From positions 1-64,000 of the forward strand of contig NZ_NMVQ01000006.1 of NCBI RefSeq assembly GCF_002250625.1: a stretch of DNA of 64,000 bases, read 5' to 3'. Positions 53,007 through 61,940 of the stretch are shown piece by piece. The notes below the pieces were generated by a model. The model was not told where the DNA came from. It made no database searches and worked only from the letters and a program-made list of their open reading frames with translations. A program made the translations under genes and the position numbers. Positions within the stretch are counted from its first letter, which is position 1; every line of letters begins with the position of its first letter. Origin of the DNA: Enemella dayhoffiae (GTDB lineage: Bacteria > Actinomycetota > Actinomycetes > Propionibacteriales > Propionibacteriaceae).

Positions 53007-54851
53007 ATGTGTGGAATCGTGGGGTACGTCGGGGCGAAACCAGCCACCGGAGTGGTCGTCGAGGGGTTGCGCCGGCTGGAGTACCGGGGTTACGACTCGG
53101 CCGGGATCGCGCTGGTGGCTGACGGGGAGATCGTCTCGATGAAGAAGGCGGGCAAGCTGGCCAATCTCGAGGGTCTGCTCGCCGCGGAGCCGCTGCCGGA
53201 GGCGACCACCGGGATCGGGCACACCCGCTGGGCCACCCACGGCGCCCCCAACGACCTGAACGCCCACCCGCACCTGTCCGCCTCCGGACGGGTGGCGCTG
53301 ATCCACAACGGCATCATCGAGAACTTCGCCACGCTGCGTGCCGAGCTGCTCGCCGAGGGGGTCGAGCTATTGTCGGAGACCGACACCGAGGTGGCGGCCC
53401 AGCTGATCGGCCGGGAGGTGGACGGCGGGGCCGACCTGCCGACCGCGATGCGTACCGTCTGCCAGCGCCTGGAGGGCGCGTTCACCCTGGTCGCGGTCGA
53501 CGCCGCGGAAGACTCGCGGGTGGTCGCGGCCCGCCGCAACTCGCCGCTGGTGCTCGGGGTCGGTGAGGGGGAGAACTTCGTCGCCTCCGACGTGGCCGCG
53601 TTCATCGAGCACACCCGCGAGGCCGTCGAGCTGGGGCAGGACCAGATGGTCGAGATCACCGCCGACTCGTGGACGGTGACCGACTTCGACGGTCACCCCG
53701 CCGAGGTGCGCCCCTACCACGTCGACTGGGACCTGTCGGCCGCGCAGAAGGACGGCTTCGACTGGTTCATGCGCAAGGAGATCCACGAGCAGCCCAAGGC
53801 GATCGCGGACACCCTGCTCGGCCGCTACGCCACCGACGGCTCGCTCACCCTGGACGAGATCCGCATCTCGGCCTCCGAACTGCGCAGCATCCAGCGGATC
53901 GTGATCATCGGCTGCGGCACCGCGCACTATGCCGGCATGGTGGCGAAATATGCGATCGAGCACTGGACGCGGGTGCCCTGTGAGGTCGAGCTGGCCAGCG
54001 AATTCCGTTACCGGGATCCGATCGTCGGCGCGCAGACCCTGGTGGTGGCGATCTCCCAGTCCGGGGAGACCGCGGACACGCTGATGGCGATCCGGCACGC
54101 CCGCGAGCAGGGATCGAAGGTGCTGGCGATCTGCAACACCAACGGCTCCACGATTCCGCGCGAGTCGGACGCGGTGATCTATACCCACGCCGGGCCGGAG
54201 ATCGGCGTCGCCTCCACCAAGGGGTTCCTCACCCAGGTGCTCGCCTGCTATCTGCTGGGGCTCTATCTGGCCCAGGTCAAGGGCACCAAATATGGCGATG
54301 AGATCGCCACGGTGATGGCCGAGCTGGAGAACATGCCGGAGCTGATCCAACGGGTGTTGGACAACCAGCAGCAGGTGCACGACCTCGCCGAGGAACTGGT
54401 CGACCAGCCGTCGGTGCTCTTCCTGGGCCGGCACGTCGGCTATCCGGTGGCGCTGGAGGGGGCGCTGAAGCTGAAGGAGCTGGCGTACATCCACGCCGAG
54501 GGGTTCGCCGCCGGCGAACTCAAGCACGGCCCGATCGCGGTGATCGACCAGGACCTGCCGGTGTTCGTGGTGGTGCCGCCGCGCGGCCGGGACATGCTGC
54601 ACGACAAGGTGGTTTCCAACATCCAGGAGATCCGGGCGCGGGGGGCGCGTACCATCGTGCTCGCCGAGTCCGGCGACGACGAGGTGGCGCCGTTCGCCGA
54701 CGTGCTGATCGGACTGCCCAAGGTGCAGACCCTGCTGCAGCCGCTGCTGGCGACCATTCCGCTGCAGGTGTTCGCCTGCGAGCTGGCGACCCGCAAGGGC
54801 CATGACGTGGACCAGCCGCGCAACCTGGCCAAGTCCGTCACGGTGGAGTGA
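53007..54851 (+). CDS. glmS: Glutamine-fructose-6-phosphate aminotransferase (isomerizing)
   Basis: A 614-residue enzyme making glucosamine-6-P. Cys2 is the N-terminal nucleophile (MCGIVGYVG), and [10 protein letters not shown] lies in the glutaminase domain. Two SIS isomerase domains follow ([57 protein letters not shown]) with the terminal KSVTVE. TACGCT ends 7 nt before the ATG, so no leader and no glmS ribozyme are present. Its stop overlaps the next GTG. Confidence 0.97.
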   Translation: MCGIVGYVGAKPATGVVVEGLRRLEYRGYDSAGIALVADGEIVSMKKAGKLANLEGLLAAEPLPEATTGIGHTRWATHGAPNDLNAHPHLSASGRVALIHNGIIENFATLRAELLAEGVELLSETDTEVAAQLIGREVDGGADLPTAMRTVCQRLEGAFTLVAVDAAEDSRVVAARRNSPLVLGVGEGENFVASDVAAFIEHTREAVELGQDQMVEITADSWTVTDFDGHPAEVRPYHVDWDLSAAQKDGFDWFMRKEIHEQPKAIADTLLGRYATDGSLTLDEIRISASELRSIQRIVIIGCGTAHYAGMVAKYAIEHWTRVPCEVELASEFRYRDPIVGAQTLVVAISQSGETADTLMAIRHAREQGSKVLAICNTNGSTIPRESDAVIYTHAGPEIGVASTKGFLTQVLACYLLGLYLAQVKGTKYGDEIATVMAELENMPELIQRVLDNQQQVHDLAEELVDQPSVLFLGRHVGYPVALEGALKLKELAYIHAEGFAAGELKHGPIAVIDQDLPVFVVVPPRGRDMLHDKVVSNIQEIRARGARTIVLAESGDDEVAPFADVLIGLPKVQTLLQPLLATIPLQVFACELATRKGHDVDQPRNLAKSVTVE

Positions 54852-55483
54852 GCGAGGCCGGCTATCTGACCCTCGCCCCCGGGTGTACGCCCGGGGCGGA
54901 GATCGAGGTGAAGCGGTCGCGCTTCCTGGCCGTGCTGCGCCGGGTCTCCGACGAGGAGGCGGCGCGTGTGGTGATCGAGGAGGCGCGCCGGGCGCACCGG
55001 GATGCGCGGCACCACTGCACCGCGTTCATCCTCGGGCCGGAGCCGGCCATCGAGCGCTCCAACGACGACGGTGAGCCGAGTGGCACAGCCGGGGCGCCGA
55101 TGCTGGAAGTGCTGCGTGGCAACGAAATCTCCGACGTGGTGGCTGTGGTCACCCGCTGGTTTGGCGGCACCCTGCTGGGCACCGGGGGACTGGCGCGGGC
55201 GTACGCCGACGCGGTGCGTGAGGCGCTGGCCGGTGTACGCCTGGTGCGCCGCAGCGAACTGTCGCGGGTGGACTTGGCTCTGCCGCACGCCGACGCCGGC
55301 CGGATCGAGACGGACCTGCGCGCGGCCGGGGTGCAGGTGATCGGGGCCGACTACGGAACGCTGGTACGCCTGCGGCTCGCCACCGGTGACCCGGCCGGGC
55401 TGGCAGCCCGGATCGCCGAGCTCACCACCGGAGCGGTCGTACCCACCGCGGCCGGCACGGTGTGGGTCGACCTGCCGGTTTGA
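54848..55483 (+). CDS. IMPACT (YigZ) family protein
   Basis: A 211-residue two-domain protein. The N-terminal UPF0029 domain has EIEVKRSRFLAVLRRVSDEE, HHCTAFILG, NDDGEPSGTAGAPMLEVLRG and VTRWFGGTLLGTGGLARAYA, all diagnostic; the C-terminal ferredoxin-like domain is at about 135-205. Homologues bind ribosome-associated factors or RNA, and the molecular role in bacteria is unclear. GTG overlaps the glmS TGA. Confidence 0.92.
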   Translation: MSEAGYLTLAPGCTPGAEIEVKRSRFLAVLRRVSDEEAARVVIEEARRAHRDARHHCTAFILGPEPAIERSNDDGEPSGTAGAPMLEVLRGNEISDVVAVVTRWFGGTLLGTGGLARAYADAVREALAGVRLVRRSELSRVDLALPHADAGRIETDLRAAGVQVIGADYGTLVRLRLATGDPAGLAARIAELTTGAVVPTAAGTVWVDLPV

Positions 55484-55557
55484 TCGGAATGGGGGCTGAG
55501 CCTGTCGGAATGGTGGCTGAGCCTGTCGGAATGGTGGCTGAGCCTGTCGAAGCCACC
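55484..55557. repeat. Three tandem 21-bp repeats of the dispersed GGCTGAGCCTGTCGAA family
   Basis: Directly after the yigZ-like stop, the 21-bp unit TCGGAATGGTGG + CTGAGCCTG occurs three times (55484-55504 with one mismatch, 55505-55525, 55526-55546). It then runs into TCGAAGCCACC, which completes the palindrome GGTGGCTGAGCCTG...TCGAAGCCACC. Units like this are dispersed in Propionibacteriaceae genomes; the tandem state suggests slippage. Confidence 0.85.
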
Positions 55558-56322
55558 TCACTCGGTGAAGCGCAGACCGAAGCTGCCGAAGCGGCCCCAC
55601 TCACCGGTGATCGACTCACCTGGGGCGACCGGCATCGGGTCGATGCACACCCCGGTGGTGACGAATTGTCTTGCCTGGACGCCGATCCCGGCGGCCGACA
55701 GCTCGTTGACCAGCCAGGTCAGCGCCACCCGCGGATCACCCATCGCGTTGCCCCCGCGCCCCTGGTGCACGGTGCCGTTGCTGTTGGTGGCGCGCACCTC
55801 GGTGCCGGGGAGGTCGGCCTCGCGCCAGCCCTGGTCCGCGGCTGGCGCCAGCGCGAGCTGGTGCGCGCACGCGTTGTCCAGGATCAGCGGCACCGCCCCC
55901 ACCGTGGCGGGGTCGGCGAAGCGGGTGCTCGGAATTTCCCACGACAGCAGCAGATCCCCGGTCCCGGTCAGCACCTCCTCCAGCGAGTAGTCGCCCTCTC
56001 GCGGGGGCAGGTCCTGGATCAGTCGGAACGCGAACTCCAACTCGGCCAGGCGCATCCGGTTGCCGGCCAGGGAGACGGGCTCCCCGGGCTCGAGCAGCAT
56101 CGCCTCGGTCAAGCACCCCGCCAGTGGCCCGTCCACCCGCAGGTGCCGCTGACCGGCGATCGAGGTTGCGGCGATCTTCCAACCGGCGACCGGCGCGCCG
56201 TCCGCCCAGGCGCGTTGCCGGGCGTACGCCCCGACGCGTGAATCCGGCACCGACCCCTCCGGCAGTCGCTCCACCGGTGATTCGTCACGCACCGCGGCAC
56301 GCAACAGCTGTACAGCGTCCAT
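55558..56322 (-). CDS. 2-keto-4-pentenoate hydratase family protein
   Basis: A 254-residue MhpD-like protein: VAGWKIAATSIAGQRHLRVD, LAELEFAFRLIQDLPPREGD (metal-binding E-x-E), PLILDNACAHQLALA and GDPRVALTWLVNEL. In meta-cleavage pathways it hydrates 2-hydroxypenta-2,4-dienoate, but many members are of unknown substrate. TAGAGT lies exactly 6 nt before ATG 56322, indicating a leaderless transcript. No other meta-pathway gene is adjacent. Confidence 0.8.
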   Translation of the reverse strand: MDAVQLLRAAVRDESPVERLPEGSVPDSRVGAYARQRAWADGAPVAGWKIAATSIAGQRHLRVDGPLAGCLTEAMLLEPGEPVSLAGNRMRLAELEFAFRLIQDLPPREGDYSLEEVLTGTGDLLLSWEIPSTRFADPATVGAVPLILDNACAHQLALAPAADQGWREADLPGTEVRATNSNGTVHQGRGGNAMGDPRVALTWLVNELSAAGIGVQARQFVTTGVCIDPMPVAPGESITGEWGRFGSFGLRFTE

Positions 56323-56363
56323 GCTCCGACTCTAGGCCCGGCCGGGCCGGGGAGAATCCGGTC

Positions 56364-56771
56364 TCAGCCGCGCCGCGCCAGTCGCCGGCTCGCGCTGTTG
56401 GTGTTCCGGGTGACCGGCTCCACACCGAGCGCCCTGCCCAGCCCGAAGGCGGGCATGTTCACATACACCGCCTCGGCCGACCCGGGCTGGATCGTAAAGG
56501 TCTCGTGCCAGATGCCGACATCGCCGGAGTTGCCGATCTGCCGGTTGAAGCCGCTCCAGGCGGGGCGGTGGCTGGCGTCGGGGGAGGCGGCGTACCGCAT
56601 CAGGTGCTGGGGGCTGCGCCAATAGCTGACCAGCATCGTGGTCCGACCGAACCACTGCTGATAACCGAGCAGACCGAGCTCGGGATTGCGGGAGAGCTCG
56701 ATCAGCATCGGGGGCATCCGGGAGGCGGTCCACAGCACCTTGCCGAGCTTCCACCACCGATTGGCGCGCAT
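56364..56771 (-). CDS. DUF4188-like protein, possibly 5'-truncated
   Basis: A 135-residue protein: MRANRWWKLGKVLWTASRMP, GYQQWFGRTTMLVSYWRSPQ, WHETFTIQPGSAEAVYVNMP and AFGLGRAL match the DUF4188 (heme-degrading-monooxygenase-like) family. Homologues continue upstream with about 20 residues, and here FTHAHLEEPITVFLIG is indeed readable before the Met, back to a TAA, but with no ATG, GTG or TTG start. Either translation starts at ATG 56771 or the 5' end is damaged. It diverges from the TetR gene and shares its operator. Confidence 0.65.
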   Translation of the reverse strand: MRANRWWKLGKVLWTASRMPPMLIELSRNPELGLLGYQQWFGRTTMLVSYWRSPQHLMRYAASPDASHRPAWSGFNRQIGNSGDVGIWHETFTIQPGSAEAVYVNMPAFGLGRALGVEPVTRNTNSASRRLARRG

Positions 56772-56826
56772 GCCGATCAGGAAGACCGTGATCGGCTCCT
56801 CGAGGTGTGCGTGCGTGAATCGTCCG

Positions 56827-56844
56827 GTTACAAAACAGTGTTAT
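56827..56844. promoter_or_regulatory. TetR operator 1 (DUF4188/tetR intergenic)
   Basis: On the minus strand ATAACACTGTTTTGTAAC. The same pattern, ATAAC-N3-GTTTT-[AG]TAAC, recurs at 57832-57849. It lies between the divergent starts and just upstream of the tetR -10 region. Confidence 0.65.
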
Positions 56845-56858
56845 GCAATACTGGGGAA

Positions 56859-57467
56859 ATGGCAAGGCGCAAGGTGCACGATGCCGAACTGGCCGACCGG
56901 CTGCTCGACGAGGCGGCGGTCCTGGTGTCCCGAGAGGGCCCCGAGGGGCTCGGCCTGCGCGGACTCGCGCGGGCGGCGGGGACCTCGACCACGGCCATCT
57001 ATTCCCTCTTCGGAAGCAAGGAGGGATTGCTGCATTCCCTGTACGAGAAGGTGTTTCGCAGTTTTGGGGACAGTCAGCTGTTGCAGCCCAGCGATGATCC
57101 GGAGGCGGATCTGCTGGTGCTGGGGGAGGGTTATCGGCGCTGGGCCAGGCAGAATCCGCAACTGTTCCCGCTGATGTTCGACTGCTCGGTGCAGCGCACC
57201 ACCACCGAGGCGGACGCGATCGCGGCCGGCACGCGGGAGCCGCTGCTGGCAGCCGTCGGTCGGGCCCAGGCCTCCGGGGTGATCGACTCGTCCCACGATC
57301 CGGAACTGGTGGCGCTCTCGTTGTGGGGTCAGGTCCACGGACTGGTCTCCCTGGAGCTCGGCGGCCTGGGTCTGGACCCCGAAGCCGCCGAAACCGCCTA
57401 TCGAGCCTGTCTGGCCGCGGTCGTCCGCGGCTGGGCGCCCGGCCGTTCGCAGCAGGGGCGGCGATGA
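56859..57467 (+). CDS. TetR-family transcriptional regulator
   Basis: A 202-residue repressor. HTH at residues 10-55 (LADRLLDEAAVLVSREGPEG, GLRGLARAAGTSTTAIYSLF, GSKEGLLHSLY) followed by a helical ligand domain of the WHG type (YRRWARQNPQLFPLMF, LVALSLWGQVHGLVSLELGG). AATACT ends 6 nt before ATG 56859. It probably represses itself, the divergent DUF4188 gene and the SDR gene downstream of acpS. Its stop overlaps the acpS ATG. Confidence 0.88.
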   Translation: MARRKVHDAELADRLLDEAAVLVSREGPEGLGLRGLARAAGTSTTAIYSLFGSKEGLLHSLYEKVFRSFGDSQLLQPSDDPEADLLVLGEGYRRWARQNPQLFPLMFDCSVQRTTTEADAIAAGTREPLLAAVGRAQASGVIDSSHDPELVALSLWGQVHGLVSLELGGLGLDPEAAETAYRACLAAVVRGWAPGRSQQGRR

Positions 57468-57814
57468 TCATCGGGATCGGGGTCGACGTGTGCGAGGTGG
57501 CTCGCTTCCAGCGGGCCTGCGAGCGGCGCTCCGGGTTCGCGCGCCGCTTCCTCACTGAAACCGAGGCCGCGCTGCCGGTCGCGTCGATGGCCGCCCGGTA
57601 CGCCGCCAAGGAGGCGCTCGCCAAGGCGCTGCGGATCGAGCGCGGGCTCGGCTGGCAGGACGCCGAGGTGGTTGTCGACGAGTTCGGCCGTCCCGACTTC
57701 CGGATCCGGGGCTCCGTCGCGGCGCGCGCCGACGAACTCGGGGTGCGCGCCATCCACCTGTCGCTGTCCCACGACGCCGGCATTGCCACCGCATTCGTCG
57801 TCTGCGAGGGGTGA
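57464..57814 (+). CDS. acpS: Holo-[acyl-carrier-protein] synthase
   Basis: A 116-residue enzyme transferring 4'-phosphopantetheine from CoA to ACP. Mg-binding Asp in IIGIGVDVCEVARF and Glu in ARYAAKEALAKAL are both present; HLSLSHDAGIATAFV closes the fold. It overlaps the tetR stop by 4 nt, which ties an essential lipid gene to the TetR transcript. Confidence 0.94.
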   Translation: MIIGIGVDVCEVARFQRACERRSGFARRFLTETEAALPVASMAARYAAKEALAKALRIERGLGWQDAEVVVDEFGRPDFRIRGSVAARADELGVRAIHLSLSHDAGIATAFVVCEG

Positions 57815-57831
57815 CCTGGCCCGAAGGTTTG

Positions 57832-57849
57832 ATAACGTCGTTTTATAAC
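57832..57849. promoter_or_regulatory. TetR operator 2 (upstream of the truncated SDR)
   Basis: ATAACGTCGTTTTATAAC, 16 of 18 positions constrained as in operator 1. It is the centre of a longer near-palindrome that reaches to 57856 (TAACG at the left end, CGTTA at the right). TATAAC inside it could be the -10 element, giving repression by occlusion. Confidence 0.65.
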
Positions 57850-57871
57850 AACGTTACCAACCCTTGGAGGG

Positions 57872-58204
57872 GACAAGCACGCCCTGGCTGGCTTCGTCGC
57901 CAACCTGCGGGTGGATCTGCACGGCACCGGGGTGAGGGTCACCGAGGTCGCCCCGGGGCCCGTCCGCACCGGCTTCGACGCTGCGGCCGGACTGTCCGAC
58001 GGAATGGACACCGGGCTGCCCGAGTCCGTGGTGATCGACGCGGAGCAGTGTGCGCGGGAGGCCATGGCCGGACTGGAGGCCGGGGCGCCGCTCGGGTGGC
58101 CGGGGAGAGGCTACCGGGCGCTGATGTGGGTCACCCAGTGGCTGCCGCGCCCGCTCGCCCGGGCGATGTTCGCCAGCTCCGGCCGCACTGCGGCGGACCA
58201 TTGA
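57872..58204 (+). pseudogene. Short-chain dehydrogenase, N-terminal two thirds deleted
   Basis: The operator and a strong TTGGAGGGG ribosome binding site are intact, but right after them the sequence enters the gene at DKHALAGFVANLRVDLHGTG, the Lys of the Y-x-x-x-K motif. VRVTEVAPGPVRTGFDAAAG and the C-terminal helices follow to TGA 58204. The Rossmann nucleotide site (TGxxxGxG) and catalytic Ser/Tyr are missing, about 150 residues. A clean deletion between the RBS and codon ~150 explains it. Confidence 0.85.
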
Positions 58205-58259
58205 GCGCGACAGGCGGACCGCGCGACGACGGTCTCGGCTCCTTCGTAGTCTGTTCCGC

Positions 58260-59690
58260 ATGAGGTCTGCCTATTCCGCCCCCGCAATCCGCGCGGCCGA
58301 GGAGCGCGCGATGGCCGAGGTCGGTGACGGGGTGCTGATGCAGCGCGCTGCCGCCGGGCTCGCCGTGGTGTGCGCGCGACGGCTCCGAGAGCGTCGGGGT
58401 CGGGTCTCCGGGGCCCGCATCCTGGTGGTGACCGGCCCCGGCAACAACGGTGGCGACGGGTTGTACGCCGCCGCGCGGCTCGCCCGGCGCGGCGTGCGGG
58501 CGTACGCCTGGCTGGTCACCCAGCAGGTGCACTCCGCCGCCTGGCGCGCCTTCGAGCGCGCCGGCGGTCGCCGGCTCGAGCTGGGCGTGGTCCTGCGCGA
58601 ACTGGCCGCCGAACGGTTTGATCAGGTGATCGACGCCGGCTTCGGAATCGGTGGCAGGGAAGGGGTTTTCGGAGACCTCGCCCGGATCGCCCGGGGGGCC
58701 CGCGGTCACGCCGACGTGGTCGCGGTCGACCTGCCCTCGGGGCTCGGCGTCGACACCGTACGCCCCCGCCACGACGTGTTCACCGCCGATGCCACCGTCA
58801 CCTTCGGCGCCCGGAAACCGTGTCTGCTCACCGATCCCGGCCGATCAGCCGCCGGCCGGGTGGAACTGGTCGAGATCGGCCTCGAGCTCGGTGAACCCGA
58901 CCTCGCCCAGTGGCAGGCCAGCGATCTCGCCACTCACTGGCCGTATCCGCACGCCTCCAGCGACAAGTACGCCCGCGGGGTGGTCGGTGTGGATGCCGGC
59001 TCGGCGCGCTATCCGGGAGCCGCCGTTCTCGCGGTCGGGGGAGCCGTCCATGCCGGTGCCGGGATGGTCCGGTTCATCGGCGATGAGCAGGCGGGATCCG
59101 CTGTGGTGCAACGATTCCCGAACGTCGTCCCGAGCTCGGGGCGCTGCCAGGCATACCTGCTCGGATCAGGCTGGGGAAACCGACCGGACGCCCGCACCAC
59201 GATCGAGTCGGTGGCCGCCACCGGCCTGCCCGTGGTGGTCGACGCCGACGGCCTGCAGCATCTGCCCGATCGGCTCTCGCCCCGCTTCCTGCTCACCCCG
59301 CACGCCGGCGAACTGGCCCGGCTGCTCGGCACCGAGCGCGACCAGGTCGAGGCCGACCCGGTCGCCGCGGTCCGCACGGCGGCCGAGCGCACCGGCGCCA
59401 CGGTGCTGCTCAAGGGCGCCACCCAATACGTCGCCGAGGCCGGTGAATCGGTTGTCCGGTTGGCCGTCGGAGGTCCCGCCTGGACCGCGCAGGCCGGCTC
59501 CGGGGACACCCTGGCGGGGGTCTGTGCGGCCCTGCTCGCGGCCGGGCTGCGGCCGCGGGATGCCGCCCTGGGCGGTGCCAGCCTGCAGGCGGTCACCGCC
59601 ACCCGACACCCCGGCCCCTTTCCACCGCAGGAGCTCGCAGAGTTCTTCCCTGAAACGATTTCTGCCCTCGAGGAGCTGCTCCGTGGCTGA
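58260..59690 (+). CDS. nnr: Bifunctional NAD(P)H-hydrate epimerase / ADP-dependent dehydratase
   Basis: A 476-residue repair enzyme for hydrated NAD(P)H. Epimerase domain (1-200): ILVVTGPGNNGGDGLYAAAR, VIDAGFGIGG, AVDLPSGLGVDT. Dehydratase domain (230-476): KYARGVVGVDAGSARYPGAA, LVVDADGLQ-like VVVDADGLQHLP, FLLTPHAGELARLLG, and AQAGSGDTLAGVCAALLAAG with the catalytic Asp. TAGTCT ends 7 nt before ATG 58260. Its stop overlaps the alr GTG. Confidence 0.94.
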   Translation: MRSAYSAPAIRAAEERAMAEVGDGVLMQRAAAGLAVVCARRLRERRGRVSGARILVVTGPGNNGGDGLYAAARLARRGVRAYAWLVTQQVHSAAWRAFERAGGRRLELGVVLRELAAERFDQVIDAGFGIGGREGVFGDLARIARGARGHADVVAVDLPSGLGVDTVRPRHDVFTADATVTFGARKPCLLTDPGRSAAGRVELVEIGLELGEPDLAQWQASDLATHWPYPHASSDKYARGVVGVDAGSARYPGAAVLAVGGAVHAGAGMVRFIGDEQAGSAVVQRFPNVVPSSGRCQAYLLGSGWGNRPDARTTIESVAATGLPVVVDADGLQHLPDRLSPRFLLTPHAGELARLLGTERDQVEADPVAAVRTAAERTGATVLLKGATQYVAEAGESVVRLAVGGPAWTAQAGSGDTLAGVCAALLAAGLRPRDAALGGASLQAVTATRHPGPFPPQELAEFFPETISALEELLRG

Positions 59691-60837
59691 GCACTCGATG
59701 ATCGACCCGGCCACCGCGAGCGCCGAGGTGGACCTGGCCGCCTATCGGCACAACCTCACCGCGATCGCCGAGCTGGTCGCCCCGGCCGAGGTGATGGCGG
59801 TGATCAAGGCCGACGCCTACGGGCACGGGATGCTTGCCTGCGCCCGGGCCGCCCGCGCAGCAGGCATTGGCTGGCTCGGCGTGGTCACCCTGGCCGAGGC
59901 GTCTGCGGTGCGCGGCGACGGCGACTCCGGTCGGTTGCTGGCCTGGATGTTTGGCCCCGATGAGGACCTGGCCCCGGCCGTCGCCGACGACGTCGACCTC
60001 GGCGTACACGATGCTGACCAGCTGAACCGGGTGGTGGCCGCCGCCGCGACCTGCGGGAAAACCGCGCGGATCCACCTCAAGGTCGATACCGGACTCTCCC
60101 GCAACGGCTGCCCGATCGCGAGGTGGCCGGCCCTGTGCGCCGCGGCCGCCGAGGCCGAACAGGCCGGGGCGGTCGAGGTGGTCGGCGTCTGGTCACACTT
60201 CATCGCCTCCGACGACCTCGAGCTGTCCGCCACAGCCGACCAGCTCGTCTGCTTCGAACGAGCCGTCGAACAGGCCCGGCAGGCGGACCTCGAGCCGATC
60301 CGGCACCTGGCCAACTCCGCCGGGGCGCTTCAGGTGCCGGAATCCCGGTTCGAGCTGGTCCGCGTCGGCATCGCCTCCTATGGGGTCGATCCGGGCGAGG
60401 AGATCGCCGCGGCCCACGGCGTACCCCTGAAGCCGGTGATGCGGCTGCGCGCCCAACTGGTGAACGTCAAGCGGGTGGGAGCCGGCACCGCCGTCTCCTA
60501 CGGCGCCACCTGGACCGCACCCGCTGACACCGTGCTCGGTCTCGTCCCGCTCGGGTACGCCGACGGCGTACCCCGGCACGCCAGCAACCTCGCCGAGGTC
60601 GAGGTGAACGGGCGCCGCTGCCCGATCCGCGGCCGGATCTGCATGGACCAGTTCGTGGTCGACCTGGGGCCGGGGGCGAGTGATCAGGTGGGTGACGAGG
60701 TGACGTTGTTCGGCGGGTCGTCGAGCCCCTCCGCCGAGGACTGGGCCGAGGTGTGTGGCACGATCGGCTATGAGATCGTGACCCGGGTCGGGACGCGCGT
60801 CCCACGCAATCATCGCGGCGGCGAGCAAGGAGGTTGA
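59683..60837 (+). CDS. alr: Alanine racemase
   Basis: A 384-residue PLP enzyme supplying D-alanine for peptidoglycan. PLP-lysine in EVMAVIKADAYGHGMLACAR, HLKVDTGLSRNGCPI, HLANSAGAL, and the second catalytic Tyr in TAVSYGATWTAPADTVLGLV; C-terminal VNGRRCPIRGRICMDQFVVD. GTG 59683 overlaps the nnr stop; ATG 59698 is an alternative start. nnr-alr is a common actinobacterial pair. Confidence 0.96.
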   Translation: MAEHSMIDPATASAEVDLAAYRHNLTAIAELVAPAEVMAVIKADAYGHGMLACARAARAAGIGWLGVVTLAEASAVRGDGDSGRLLAWMFGPDEDLAPAVADDVDLGVHDADQLNRVVAAAATCGKTARIHLKVDTGLSRNGCPIARWPALCAAAAEAEQAGAVEVVGVWSHFIASDDLELSATADQLVCFERAVEQARQADLEPIRHLANSAGALQVPESRFELVRVGIASYGVDPGEEIAAAHGVPLKPVMRLRAQLVNVKRVGAGTAVSYGATWTAPADTVLGLVPLGYADGVPRHASNLAEVEVNGRRCPIRGRICMDQFVVDLGPGASDQVGDEVTLFGGSSSPSAEDWAEVCGTIGYEIVTRVGTRVPRNHRGGEQGG

Positions 60838-60841
60838 GCAG

Positions 60842-61918
60842 GTGAGTCCGGCACGCCGTGACCCCTCCCGGATGGCGCAGGGCTTCGGCCTGGTCACCGG
60901 AATCGCCGCGCTGGCCGCCGGTGCCGTGGCGACCGGCTGGGAGTTGGAGCGGCGGCTGGTGGCCCAGCGGTTCAAGCGCCGTCGCGAGCTCCCCGGTGAG
61001 GCGTTCTTCACCCTGCGGGCACCCGGCCCGGAGGTGGTCACCTCCGACGGCGTACGCCTGCACGTCGAGGTGGACCCGCCGCCGAAGAGCGACGCCGGGG
61101 TGACCGTGGTGCTGGTGCACGGCTATGTGCTGTCGCTGCACTGCTGGCACTTCCAGCGCAAACACTTCCGTGGTACCCGCAAGGTGGTCCTCTATGACCA
61201 GCGCAGCCACGGCCGCTCGGGGCGTTCCAAGGCCCGGTTCTGCCGGATCGACCAACTCGCCAAGGACCTCAAACGGGTCCTCGACGCCACCACCGAACCC
61301 GATGAACCGGTGATCCTGGTCGGGCACTCGATGGGCGGGATGACGATCCAGGCGTTCGCCCGGCAGTACCCGAAGCTGATCGGCACCAAGGTCGTCGGCG
61401 CGGCCCTGCTGGCCACCTCGTCGGGGGATCTCAAGGACCACTCGATCATCCCCGGGGTGTCGGGCGAGGTGTTCCCGATGCTGGCCCAGCCCGTGCTGTC
61501 CGCGGCCAACCGGGTCCCGGCCCTGGTCGAACGATCCCGCCGGGTGTCCACCGACGTGTCCTTCGTGGTGACCAGGCGGATGTCGTTCGGCTCGGATGTA
61601 CCGGCGGAATATGTGCACTTCATGAGCGAGATGGTGGCGGCCACCCCGATGGAGGTGGTGGGCGACTTCTATCCGACCTTCGCCGAATTCGACGGGAGCC
61701 GGGCGATGCCGATCCTGGGCCGGATCGAGATGGCCGTGATCGGCGGGGCGTCGGATTCGATCGTGCCGGTCGAGCACACCCAGGCGATCATCGACCAGCT
61801 ACCGGGGGCGGACGCGCTGATCGTTCCTGAGTCGGGCCACATGGGGATCATCGAGCACCATCAGGCCTACGACGAGGTGCTGGATCACCTGGTCGAGCGC
61901 GTCGAGCGTCACCTCTAG
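60842..61918 (+). CDS. Alpha/beta-hydrolase with N-terminal membrane segment
   Basis: A 358-residue protein. A hydrophobic segment (GFGLVTGIAALAAGAVATGW, residues 14-33) could anchor it. The hydrolase domain has the oxyanion strand VVLVHGYVLSLHCWHF, nucleophile Ser in LVGHSMGGMTIQ, acid in GGASDSIVPVEH and His in PESGHMGIIEHH. It is coupled to alr (4-nt gap), as in many actinobacteria where tsaE follows; tsaE is not present here. Substrate unknown. Confidence 0.82.
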   Translation: MSPARRDPSRMAQGFGLVTGIAALAAGAVATGWELERRLVAQRFKRRRELPGEAFFTLRAPGPEVVTSDGVRLHVEVDPPPKSDAGVTVVLVHGYVLSLHCWHFQRKHFRGTRKVVLYDQRSHGRSGRSKARFCRIDQLAKDLKRVLDATTEPDEPVILVGHSMGGMTIQAFARQYPKLIGTKVVGAALLATSSGDLKDHSIIPGVSGEVFPMLAQPVLSAANRVPALVERSRRVSTDVSFVVTRRMSFGSDVPAEYVHFMSEMVAATPMEVVGDFYPTFAEFDGSRAMPILGRIEMAVIGGASDSIVPVEHTQAIIDQLPGADALIVPESGHMGIIEHHQAYDEVLDHLVERVERHL

Positions 61919-61940
61919 GGCGTACGCCCGGAGGTCCGGC

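Noticed and set aside
58651-60837. Alanine racemase read as a 728-residue fusion
   Set aside because: The extra N-terminal 340 residues are an out-of-frame reading of nnr. A GTG start overlapping the nnr stop gives a normal-length racemase.
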